DNA from: Bacteroidota bacterium
Lineage (GTDB): Bacteria; Bacteroidota; Ignavibacteria; UBA10030
Direction: 5' to 3'
Length of the DNA stretch: 47,448 nucleotides
NCBI GenBank assembly: GCA_015661185.1
Contig: JACVXU010000001.1
Location: 1 to 47,448, forward strand
How positions within the stretch are numbered: the stretch's first letter is position 1; each line of letters begins with the position of its first letter. Shown piece after piece: positions 16,626 through 24,628 of this stretch. The notes under the pieces were generated by a model that searched no databases, was not told the origin of the DNA, and saw nothing but the letters and a program-made list of their open reading frames with translations. Made by a program: the position numbers and the translations under genes.

Positions 16626-17921
16626 ATGGAAACGAGCAAACCCAATTACCGACAGCCTTGGGCATGGGTACCCAGTTTGTATTTTGCCCAGGGTATCCCA
16701 TACGTCGTTGCTCAGACTGTTTCCGTGATAATGTACAAGCGTTTGGGAATCTCAAATACCGACATTGCCTTCTATACGAGCTTGTTGTATCTCCCCTGGG
16801 TCATCAAACCGTTGTGGAGTCCCTTCGTCGACATGTTCTCCACGAAACGCTTGTGGACTGTCGCATTGCAGTTCGTTATGGGGCTGGCACTTGCCGTCGT
16901 CGCTATCGTTCTGCCTCTCCCCTCATTCTTCACATGGACCCTTGCGATATTTTGGTTGTTGGCTTTTTTTTCAGCCACGCACGATATCGCGGCGGATGGA
17001 TTCTACATGCTTGCCCTGGATCCGCATCAACAGGCGGCATTCGTGGGTGTGAGAAGCACCTTCTACCGGATAGCAATGATCACAGGTTCCGGCCTCCTGG
17101 TGATGCTGGCTGGCCACATTGAATCGAGTAGTGGAGGCAACATCCCTCTTGCCTGGTCTGTCACGTTCGGTGCACTTGCGGGACTTTTCCTGCTCTTCTT
17201 TGCGTATCACAAATTGATGTTGCCCTATCCGATAGTGGACAAACCAACGCTCGTTGACAAATCGAGGTCGGTTTGGCAGGAGTTCGCGCAAACTTTTGTC
17301 ATCTTCTTCAAGAAGAAAGATGTCGTTTCTATTCTCGCTTTTCTTCTGTTCTACCGATTTGCTGAGGCTCAGTTGGTTAAGCTCGTCTCTCCGTTTCTGC
17401 TCGATCCGAGGGATAAAGGGGGGCTCGGGCTCTCGACAGGTGAGGTCGGCATCGTGTACGGTACTGTGGGTATCATCGCGCTGACGCTGGGTGGACTCCT
17501 TGGAGGATACGTTGTCTCAAAGAATGGTTTGAAATACTGGCTCTGGATTATGGTCTTTTCCATCCATTTGCCCGACCTGATGTTTGTGTATCTTTCCCAG
17601 GTTCAACCTGAGAATTTCCTCCTCGTCAATATCGCTGTGGCGATCGAACAATTCGGCTACGGCTTCGGGTTCACTGCGTACATGCTCTATATGATCATTG
17701 TGTCCGCGGGTGATCATAAGACGGCACACTACGCGATCTGTACCGGCTTCATGGCCCTCGGAATGATGGGACCCGGGATGCTGAGCGGGTACTTGCAGGA
17801 GTTCTTGGGTTATAAGAACTTTTTCCTGTGGGTAATCGTTGCCACGATTCCGGGATTTCTTGTCGCTGCATTCGCGAAGATAGATCCACTCTTTGGCAGG
17901 AAAGTCGCGCAGACGCAGTAA
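16626..17921 (+). CDS. ampG: AmpG-like muropeptide permease (MFS)
   Basis: A 431-residue multi-helix transporter. I used the ATG at 16626, preceded by GAGAGGG; an earlier ATG in frame overlaps the SpoIID gene. AmpG-type motifs include 'SLYFAQGIPYVVAQTVSVIMYKRLGISNTDIAFYTSLLYLPWVIKPLWSPFVD' at the start, 'ATHDIAADGFYMLAL' and 'YAICTGFMALGMMGPGMLSGYLQE' late in the protein. AmpG imports GlcNAc-anhydroMurNAc and its peptides across the inner membrane for recycling. Flanking by SpoIID and NagZ genes strongly supports this role over other MFS functions, though some Bacteroidota homologues import free MurNAc. Confidence 0.88.
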   Translation: METSKPNYRQPWAWVPSLYFAQGIPYVVAQTVSVIMYKRLGISNTDIAFYTSLLYLPWVIKPLWSPFVDMFSTKRLWTVALQFVMGLALAVVAIVLPLPSFFTWTLAIFWLLAFFSATHDIAADGFYMLALDPHQQAAFVGVRSTFYRIAMITGSGLLVMLAGHIESSSGGNIPLAWSVTFGALAGLFLLFFAYHKLMLPYPIVDKPTLVDKSRSVWQEFAQTFVIFFKKKDVVSILAFLLFYRFAEAQLVKLVSPFLLDPRDKGGLGLSTGEVGIVYGTVGIIALTLGGLLGGYVVSKNGLKYWLWIMVFSIHLPDLMFVYLSQVQPENFLLVNIAVAIEQFGYGFGFTAYMLYMIIVSAGDHKTAHYAICTGFMALGMMGPGMLSGYLQEFLGYKNFFLWVIVATIPGFLVAAFAKIDPLFGRKVAQTQ

Positions 17922-17989
17922 TGATCTGGATTGATTCTGTAGACTTTGCTGTGTACCTTTCACAATATTTTTTGCCACATATATTCTCC

Positions 17990-17996
17990 AGGGAGA
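17990..17996 (+). promoter_or_regulatory. Ribosome-binding site that decides the nagZ start
   Basis: AGGGAGA lies 5-6 bases before the GTG at 18002. This GTG start yields a normal signal peptide, whereas the open frame extends upstream to 17828 inside ampG without any such signal. An ATG at 17921 overlapping the ampG stop (TAATG) is the main alternative. Confidence 0.55.
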
Positions 17997-18001
17997 TTGA
18001 A

Positions 18002-20911
18002 GTGCTATCATACCGCGTTCGAACGAACGTTTGCCGGATGCTGTTGACGGGGATATTGCCCCTTATTCTAACTGCTTCACTTGCAAGCGCTCGCGGCGCT
18101 CAGCAACTTCCCGCCAAGTCACTCCAGGCCACCACACCGGCGGCAAGCACAGGCGACGATTGGGTCGAATCGACTCTCAAGCGCCTCACGCTGGAAGAGA
18201 AAGTAGCACAACTCGTTTTCCCGTCGACTCAAGGCTCTTACCATGCAGAGGATTCAGAGACCTGGCGGGAACTCGAACGCTTGATTGTCAATCGCAAGGT
18301 CGGCGGGCTCGTTCTTTCAATTGGTGATGTGTACGAGTATGCTGTCCAGTTGAACAAGATCCAGAAACTGGCGGATGTCCCTCTGCTTGTTGCCGGAGAC
18401 TTCGAGTATGGAGTAGCGATGCGTGTGCCGCGCGCAACTGCGTTCCCGCGGGCAATGGCCATCGGAGCCACGAGAAATGCCCGCTACGCGTACCAGGTCG
18501 GGCGTGTGACGGCAAATGAAGGCCGGGCACTTGGCGTCCATCAGAACTACGCCCCGACGATCGATGTCAACAACAACCCACGCAATCCCGTGATCAACAC
18601 CCGCTCCTTTGGTGATGACGTGAGTCTCGTGAGTGATATGGGAGCGGCGTACGTCAAGGGGACGCAAGATGGTGGAATGATATCGACCGTTAAGCACTTT
18701 CCCGGACACGGAGACACGGACGTCGATACGCATCTTGGTCTGGTGACGCTCAATTTCGACAAGAAGCACTTTGATCAAGTCGAATTGCCTCCGTTCAAGG
18801 CTGCCATCAAGAGTGGGGCCATGTCGGTGATGGTCGGACACATCGCTGTCCCGGCATTCGACACCGCCGCTGGGATCCCCGCAACCGTCTCCCTAAAGAT
18901 CACGACGGAACTGCTGCGCAACGAACTCAAGTTCGACGGTCTCATTGTGACCGACGCCATGAGAATGCGCGGTGTCTCTGCAAAATATGCTGCGGGAGAA
19001 GCTTCCGTCCTGGCCTTCAAGGCCGGTTCCGACATCGTGCTGATGCCGACGGATATCGATGTGGCAATCGACGCGATCATCGCTTCTGTGAAGCGAGGAG
19101 AGATTCCTGAGGAGCGAATCGATGCGTCGTTGCGCAAACTCCTGAAGGCGAAACAATGGGCGGGACTTGACAAGAATCGATCCGTGGATGTCGACAAGAT
19201 CGCCGGCGTTGTCGGCTCACGTGAGCACGAGCTGCTCGCGAGGAAAGTCGCGCGTAACGCCGTCACCGTGCTCGGCAACAAGAAAGAGGTTCTTCCCCTC
19301 TCTCCGACCGATACGAGGAAGATCCTTGACCTGGTGATTGCCGATACCGAAGATCCCAGAGAGGGGCGACGTTTCCACTCGCTTCTGAGGGAACGTCGCA
19401 ATAACGTGGATTTCGCCAAGGTCGATCCCCGGAGCAATGAACTCGAATACGATTCAATCACCGAGAGTGCGAAGAGTGCCGATATCATCCTCTGCCAGCT
19501 GCAACTGACCACGCGCTCGGGCGAAATGACGGGCTTCATCAGCGCCAGGCAAAAGAGTTTTCTGTCCCGACTCGCTTCGCTCGGCAAGCCAATCGTAGCC
19601 ATCGCTTTCGGTAATCCTTATGTTGTGATGGATCTCCCGAAGGTGGAATCATACGTCTGCGCTTATTCGAGCACAGATGTTATGCAGGAAGCCGTTGCCG
19701 AAGTGTTGTTCGCTGAAGAACCTGCTGTGGGGAAACTCCCGATTACGATCCCGGGTATCTACAACTTTGGCGATGGCGTCGAGTATCCGAAGATGAGGTT
19801 TCGGAGAGGTCTGCCGGAAGAGGTGGGATTCACGAGCGGAGGGCTCGCCAACGTCGATGCAGTCATTGAACAGGCAATCCGCGACTCATCCTTCCCGGGA
19901 GCCGTGCTGCTGATTGCGAAGGACGGAATCATCGTTCACGAAAAGGCATATGGATCATACGACTACGAGCCGTACTCAAGGCGCACCGATGTCAATAGCA
20001 TGTTCGACCTCGCTTCGGTCACGAAGGTGATCTCGACAACGAGTGCCATGATGCGCCTTGTCGGTGAAGGAAAGGTGAAACTTGAAGACCCCGTGGTCAA
20101 ATACATCCCGAAGTTCGGGCAGAACGGAAAGGAACACATCACGCTCTACAACCTGTTGGTGCACAACTCAGGACTCGTTGGCTGGCGAAAGTTTTACGAA
20201 CTCGGCAAGAACCCTCAGGAATTGCTTGATACGATTTTCGCGGCACGCCTGATGTATAGAACAGGGGATTCGACCATCTACAGCGATCTCGGATTGATCA
20301 CGACCGGCAAGATCATCGAGAAAGTCACAGGGACGTCGCTCGACAGGTTTGTGGATTCGGTGTTCTTCAAACCGCTTGGGATGTTGAGTACGATGTTCAA
20401 TCCGCCTGAGAGGTTGTGGAACCGTGTCATGCCGACGGAGGTTGATACGTACTGGCGCAAGACGGGAACCGCTGTGCGCGGAACTGTGCACGATGAGAAC
20501 GCATGGGCTCTCGGCGGTGTCGCGGGCCACGCCGGCCTGTTTTCGACGGCGCCCAACCTGGCCATCCTCCTCCAGATGGAACTCAACGGTGGGACGTATG
20601 GTGGAAAGAGATATCTAAGCGAGGATGTCATCCGTCAGTTTACGACGCGGCAATCGGAGAAAAGCACACGCGGCATCGGTTGGGACATGAAGCCGCCGTC
20701 ACGCTCATGGGCGGGCACGTTGTTGTCCACCAGGACATTCCTTCATACGGGGTTCACCGGGACGTCCGTAGCCGCAGATCCGACGCGAAACCTGATCATT
20801 GTTTTCCTGACCAATCGGGTCTATCCCACGAGGGCAAGTCAGAAGATTAATGCAGTCCGGCCTCAAGTGCACGATGCTGTGGTTAGTGCACTGAACCAGG
20901 AACAGAAGTAA
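18002..20911 (+). CDS. Secreted NagZ-type GH3 beta-N-acetylglucosaminidase fused to a serine beta-lactamase-like domain
   Basis: A 969-residue two-domain protein from the GTG start. A signal peptide covers about residues 1-31 ('MLLTGILPLILTASLASARG'). The GH3 domain (about 50-600) has the NagZ signature beginning K231-H-F-P-G-H-G and ending D242-T-H244, the Asp-His dyad of NagZ, plus nucleophile D318 in 'LIVTDAMRM'. The C-terminal class-C/serine-hydrolase domain (about 620-965) has S672-V-T-K675, Y760-S-D and H915-T-G motifs. NagZ removes GlcNAc from muropeptides. The second domain may cut peptide cross-links or stems, or act as an esterase. This fusion is common in Bacteroidota. Unlike cytoplasmic NagZ of E. 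coli, this copy is exported. It closes the cluster begun at 11226. Confidence 0.93.
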   Translation: MLSYRVRTNVCRMLLTGILPLILTASLASARGAQQLPAKSLQATTPAASTGDDWVESTLKRLTLEEKVAQLVFPSTQGSYHAEDSETWRELERLIVNRKVGGLVLSIGDVYEYAVQLNKIQKLADVPLLVAGDFEYGVAMRVPRATAFPRAMAIGATRNARYAYQVGRVTANEGRALGVHQNYAPTIDVNNNPRNPVINTRSFGDDVSLVSDMGAAYVKGTQDGGMISTVKHFPGHGDTDVDTHLGLVTLNFDKKHFDQVELPPFKAAIKSGAMSVMVGHIAVPAFDTAAGIPATVSLKITTELLRNELKFDGLIVTDAMRMRGVSAKYAAGEASVLAFKAGSDIVLMPTDIDVAIDAIIASVKRGEIPEERIDASLRKLLKAKQWAGLDKNRSVDVDKIAGVVGSREHELLARKVARNAVTVLGNKKEVLPLSPTDTRKILDLVIADTEDPREGRRFHSLLRERRNNVDFAKVDPRSNELEYDSITESAKSADIILCQLQLTTRSGEMTGFISARQKSFLSRLASLGKPIVAIAFGNPYVVMDLPKVESYVCAYSSTDVMQEAVAEVLFAEEPAVGKLPITIPGIYNFGDGVEYPKMRFRRGLPEEVGFTSGGLANVDAVIEQAIRDSSFPGAVLLIAKDGIIVHEKAYGSYDYEPYSRRTDVNSMFDLASVTKVISTTSAMMRLVGEGKVKLEDPVVKYIPKFGQNGKEHITLYNLLVHNSGLVGWRKFYELGKNPQELLDTIFAARLMYRTGDSTIYSDLGLITTGKIIEKVTGTSLDRFVDSVFFKPLGMLSTMFNPPERLWNRVMPTEVDTYWRKTGTAVRGTVHDENAWALGGVAGHAGLFSTAPNLAILLQMELNGGTYGGKRYLSEDVIRQFTTRQSEKSTRGIGWDMKPPSRSWAGTLLSTRTFLHTGFTGTSVAADPTRNLIIVFLTNRVYPTRASQKINAVRPQVHDAVVSALNQEQK

Positions 20912-20938
20912 TATTCTTCAATAAAAAGGAACAAGTGC

Positions 20939-22495
20939 ATGGCAATCCCGACATTCAAGAATGAACCCTTAACCGATTTCACGAAACCGGCGAACCGCAG
21001 AGCGATGGAGAAAGCTCTCGCCAAAGTGAAGTCGATGCTTGGAAGAGAATATCCGATCGTTATGGGTGAGGAAGAGATCCTTACCCAGGACAAGTTCAAC
21101 TCCTACAACCCATCCAGCCCGGCTGAGATCATCGGTGTCTTCCAGAAGGCGGATGCAGCGTTGGCGGACAAAGCAGTGGAGACGGCTGCGGCGAAGTTTG
21201 AAGAATGGAAATGGGTTGAGCCTAAGAAGCGGGCGGAGTACCTCTTCAAGGCAGCGAAGATCATGCGGAAACGCAAGCATGAATTCAGCGCCGTGATGGT
21301 CTACGAAGTTGGAAAGACGTGGCCCGAAGCCGACGCCGATACCGCTGAAGCGATCGACTTTCTGGAGTTCTATGCCCGCGAGATGCTGCGCTATGCGTCG
21401 AAACAGCCTGTCACAAAAATCCCGAAGGAAAAGAACGAGCTTGTGTATATCCCGCTCGGAGTCGGCGTCGTCGTTCCGCCGTGGAATTTTGCGCTCGCCA
21501 TCCTCGCCGGCATGTCTTCTGCGGCAATTGTCTGCGGCAATACCATCGTTCTCAAGCCCTCGAGCGACTCTCCGTTGACCGGTTGGATGTACTTCGAGCT
21601 GATGCGCGAAGTTGGGATCCCCGCCGGAGTGATTAACTTCGTCTCCGGACCTGGCGGCTCCTTTGGCAACGCGATCGTCGCTCATCCGAAGACCCGGTTC
21701 ATCTCCTTCACAGGATCGAAGGAGGTCGGGATCCATGTCAATGAACTTGCAGCGAAGGTCCAGCCGGGCCAGAAGTGGCTGAAGCGCGTGATCGCGGAAA
21801 TGGGCGGCAAAGATTCCATTGTGATCGACGAGCAGACAAACCTTGAAGCAGCGGCGCAGGCCACGATTGCGTCGGCGTTCGGCTTCCAGGGACAGAAATG
21901 CTCGGCCGCGTCCCGGGCAATCGTCGTCGAGAAAGTGTACGACAAATTTGTGGATTTGATCAAAGAGAAGGCCTCGAAAATCAAAGTCGGACAATCCGAT
22001 GACCCTGCGAATTATATGGGCCCTGTGATCAACGAAAGTTCGCATCGGAAAATACTCGCGTACATCGAGAAAGGGATTCAAGAGGGGGGGCGATTGATCG
22101 CCGGCGGCTCCAAAGCCCCAGGTGACGGATATTTCATTCAGGCGACCGTTATCGCTGACGTTCACCCAAAGTCGACCATCTCCCAGGAGGAGATTTTTGG
22201 TCCCGTGCTCGCGATCATCAAGGCAAAGGATTTCAGCAACGCGCTGGAAATCGCGAACGATACGGAGTTTGGTTTGACCGGTGGCGTGTGGACGAACAAT
22301 CGAAAGAAGATTGAGAAAGCGAAGAAGGAATTCCACGTGGGCAACTTCTACATAAATCGAAAAATCACCGGTGCGATGGTGGGAGTTCACCCGTTCGGCG
22401 GTTTCAATATGTCGGGTACCGACTCGAAAGCCGGCGGAAGAGACTACCTGCTCCTGATGATGCAGGCAAAGTCGATTTCAGAAAAAGTGAAGTGA
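20939..22495 (+). CDS. rocA: L-glutamate gamma-semialdehyde dehydrogenase (1-pyrroline-5-carboxylate dehydrogenase)
   Basis: A 518-residue aldehyde dehydrogenase close in layout to Bacillus RocA and Thermus P5C dehydrogenase. Catalytic Cys321 is in 'GFQGQKCSAASRAIV' and the general base Glu287 in 'VIAEMGGKDSIVID'. The NAD-binding region shows 'PPWNFALAILAGM' and 'ISFTGSKEVGIHVNELAAK', and the C-terminal 'FGGFNMSGTDSKAGGRDYLLLMMQAKSI' is diagnostic of the P5C branch. It oxidises glutamate semialdehyde to glutamate in proline and arginine breakdown. No proline dehydrogenase is in the window; the gene stands alone after nagZ (27-base gap), perhaps only by position. Confidence 0.94.
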   Translation: MAIPTFKNEPLTDFTKPANRRAMEKALAKVKSMLGREYPIVMGEEEILTQDKFNSYNPSSPAEIIGVFQKADAALADKAVETAAAKFEEWKWVEPKKRAEYLFKAAKIMRKRKHEFSAVMVYEVGKTWPEADADTAEAIDFLEFYAREMLRYASKQPVTKIPKEKNELVYIPLGVGVVVPPWNFALAILAGMSSAAIVCGNTIVLKPSSDSPLTGWMYFELMREVGIPAGVINFVSGPGGSFGNAIVAHPKTRFISFTGSKEVGIHVNELAAKVQPGQKWLKRVIAEMGGKDSIVIDEQTNLEAAAQATIASAFGFQGQKCSAASRAIVVEKVYDKFVDLIKEKASKIKVGQSDDPANYMGPVINESSHRKILAYIEKGIQEGGRLIAGGSKAPGDGYFIQATVIADVHPKSTISQEEIFGPVLAIIKAKDFSNALEIANDTEFGLTGGVWTNNRKKIEKAKKEFHVGNFYINRKITGAMVGVHPFGGFNMSGTDSKAGGRDYLLLMMQAKSISEKVK

Positions 22496-22536
22496 GCAAC
22501 TCAATGCCTGTCAAAGAAGGGGGTTTTCTGTTTCTT

Positions 22537-22619
22537 AACGCAGAGTCGCTGAGATCGCGGAGAATCGCAGAGACTTAAGCCCCCTCTGCGGTGCTCTGCG
22601 GACTCTGCGCCTCCGCGTT
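22537..22619. repeat. GC-rich imperfect palindrome with 36-base arms
   Basis: Arms 22537-22572 and 22584-22619 match at 28 of 36 positions around an 11-base loop. Both arms are built from a degenerate 9-base period of the type CGCAGAGTC. It fills the 223-base gap between rocA and the zinc-ribbon gene, which otherwise shows nothing recognisable. It belongs to the class of dispersed 'acgcagag...ctctgcgt' intergenic repeats common in environmental genomes. Confidence 0.75.
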
Positions 22620-22718
22620 GAAAGACCTCGATGGCTTGCTTTCGCACCAAGGAATGAGTGAAACCGCCTCACGAAGATTTCTGGTCAATTGAGCGTCTCA
22701 ATCTGAGTTGAGGGGACA

Positions 22719-23240
22719 ATGGACTCTCCTGAATATATCAGCTGCACCTCGTGCAGTGAGGAAATCACGCCCGACAGCGAGTTCTGCCCGCACTGCGGAG
22801 TTCTCTTCTCCGAGGCTGCGAAGGAGAAGTGCGACACCCATCCGGCGAATCTTGCGCAGGGTATCTGCGTTATCTGTCGCAAGCTCGTCTGCGAGGTGTG
22901 CGGAAAGATAGTCCACGGGCGCAATTTCTGTCTCGGGCATCAGACCGTCGAGGTCCGGCAGGATTGGGCGCGGGCGTTCCAGTCGACAGATATCAACGAT
23001 AGTGAGCTTGTCAAGTCGCTTCTTGAGTCGAACGGGTTCAAGGTGTTGGTCCAGAATTTCACGCCGATGGGATATGCATGGGATGGCGGCGGTGATTCCT
23101 CAATCTCGAGAAGCACACTGAACAAGCCGGCGAAAGTGTTTGTCCCGATCCCCGAATACATCCGTGCAGAGGAAGCTCTCAAAGAATGGAAGTCGGGCGA
23201 GGCAGATGCCGGGGAACAAGAGTCGGATACCAGTCAATAG
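22719..23240 (+). CDS. Zinc-ribbon / B-box-like protein with C-terminal DUF2007-like domain
   Basis: A 173-residue protein with three parts. Residues 9-26 form a zinc ribbon (CTSC...CPHC). Residues about 38-75 form a second metal site resembling a B-box ('CDTHPANLAQGICVICRKLVCEVCGK...HGRNFCLGHQ'). Residues about 85-160 resemble DUF2007 ('NDSELVKSLLESNGFKVLVQN', 'KVFVPIPEYIRAEEALKEW'), a small alpha-beta fold annotated as putative signal transducer. The start has a good site (TTGAGGGGACA). It ends 15 bases before sucC and is probably co-transcribed with it. Function unknown. Confidence 0.8.
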   Translation: MDSPEYISCTSCSEEITPDSEFCPHCGVLFSEAAKEKCDTHPANLAQGICVICRKLVCEVCGKIVHGRNFCLGHQTVEVRQDWARAFQSTDINDSELVKSLLESNGFKVLVQNFTPMGYAWDGGGDSSISRSTLNKPAKVFVPIPEYIRAEEALKEWKSGEADAGEQESDTSQ

Positions 23241-23255
23241 ACAGCAGGAGAGAAC

Positions 23256-24419
23256 ATGAAAATTCATGAATACCAGGGAAAAGAAATCCTGAAGAAATTT
23301 GGTGTCCCGGTTCCAATTGGGAAGGTGGCGTTCAGCGTCGATGAAGCAGGACGAGCCGCAGAAACGGTTGGTGGTTCCGTCTGGGTCGTGAAGGCGCAGA
23401 TCCACGCTGGCGGCCGAGGTAAAGGCGGCGGTGTGAAGCTGGCGAGGAGTATTGATGAAGTGAAGGATCGGGCCTCTGATATCCTCGGTATGCGCCTCGT
23501 AACGCATCAAACGGGTCCAGAGGGGCGAATCGTCAAGCGGCTGCTCATTGAACAGGGAATGAGCATAGCGAAGGAGATGTATGTCGGCATCACACTGGAT
23601 CGTGGACGCTCACAGACCGTGGTGATGGTATCGACAGAAGGAGGTGTTGAAATCGAGAAGGTGGCCGCTGAAACGCCGGACAAGATTCTGAAGGAGTACG
23701 TCTATCCTTCGCTCGGTTTGCAGCAGTACCAGGCGCGGAGATTGTGCTTCGGGTTGAATTTGAGCGGCGACGCGTTCAAGAACGGCGTGAAATTCCTCCT
23801 TGCACTGTACAGGGCCTACGATGCTTCGGATGCTTCCCTTGCGGAAATCAATCCTCTCGTTATCACGGCAGAGGGGGGTGTGATCGCACTCGATGCAAAG
23901 ATGACGTTCGACGACAACGCGCTCTATCGCCATCCTGAAATCGTGGCGATGCGCGATCTCGACGAGGAAGATCCCCTGGAGATCGCAGCGTCGAAGTCGA
24001 ATCTCAATTACATCAAGCTCGACGGCAACGTGGGATGCATGGTCAATGGCGCCGGGTTGGCGATGGGGACAATGGACATCATCAAGCTTGCCGGCGGTAT
24101 GCCCGCAAACTTCCTCGATGTCGGCGGCGGGGCAAGTGCAGAAACCGTTGAAGCAGGCTTCCGCATCATCCTCAAAGATCCAAATGTGAAAGCCGTTCTG
24201 ATTAACATCTTTGGCGGCATTGTCCGCTGTGACCGGGTTGCAACCGGCGTGGTGCAGGCAGCGAAGAACGTGCAGGTGTCCATTCCGATCGTGATCCGTC
24301 TGGCGGGCACGAACGCTGAACTGGCAGCAGACATCTTGAAAACATCGGGCCTGAGCTTTGTTGTTGCCGACAGTCTGAAGGATGCCGCTGAGAAGGTGAC
24401 GAAGGCCATCGCGGCGTGA
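23256..24419 (+). CDS. sucC: Succinyl-CoA ligase (ADP-forming) beta subunit
   Basis: A 387-residue ATP-grasp protein that matches SucC in length (388 in E. coli) and sequence: '[20 protein letters not shown]', '[20 protein letters not shown]', '[11 protein letters not shown]', '[19 protein letters not shown]', '[18 protein letters not shown]' and '[10 protein letters not shown]', the CoA/succinate-site segments. With the alpha subunit it converts succinyl-CoA, ADP and phosphate to succinate, CoA and ATP in the TCA cycle. The alpha gene (sucD) is not next to it here, so the complex must be completed from another locus. Confidence 0.97.
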   Translation: MKIHEYQGKEILKKFGVPVPIGKVAFSVDEAGRAAETVGGSVWVVKAQIHAGGRGKGGGVKLARSIDEVKDRASDILGMRLVTHQTGPEGRIVKRLLIEQGMSIAKEMYVGITLDRGRSQTVVMVSTEGGVEIEKVAAETPDKILKEYVYPSLGLQQYQARRLCFGLNLSGDAFKNGVKFLLALYRAYDASDASLAEINPLVITAEGGVIALDAKMTFDDNALYRHPEIVAMRDLDEEDPLEIAASKSNLNYIKLDGNVGCMVNGAGLAMGTMDIIKLAGGMPANFLDVGGGASAETVEAGFRIILKDPNVKAVLINIFGGIVRCDRVATGVVQAAKNVQVSIPIVIRLAGTNAELAADILKTSGLSFVVADSLKDAAEKVTKAIAA

Positions 24420-24628
24420 GTAGAGAGGTAAGACGGTAGACGGTAGACGTAAGAGGTAAGCAGCTACTAGCCAATAGCAGATAGGCAACAGCCGAAAGCT
24501 GACCGCTGATTGCTGGATGCATCGCGGGTTGGCTTTCTGCCTACTTCTTACTCCCTACTGCTTACTGCCTTCTGTCTTCCGAATTCTGTCTCCTGACTTC
24601 TGGATGCTGACTCCTGAATTCCTGACTT
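24420..24628. repeat. Degenerate short-period repeat forming a large inverted structure
   Basis: The left part (about 24424-24463) is a run of GGTAAGACGGTAGACGG-type units; the right part (about 24538-24583) is a run of CTTACTCCCTACTGCTTACTGCC-type units, roughly its reverse complement. A middle block (AGCCAATAGCAGATAGGC, AGCCGAAAGCTGACCGCTGATTGCTGG) and a tail of CTGACTCCTGAATTCCTGACTT units follow. It fills the whole sucC-gatB gap and runs to within 2 bases of the gatB ATG. No coding content seen. Confidence 0.75.

Noticed and set aside
20969-22390. Long minus-strand open frame (473 codons) opposite the aldehyde dehydrogenase gene
   Set aside because: It is antisense to a strongly conserved gene with intact catalytic residues, has no recognisable domain and is rich in His, Arg and Asp, as expected for the mirror of high-GC codons.
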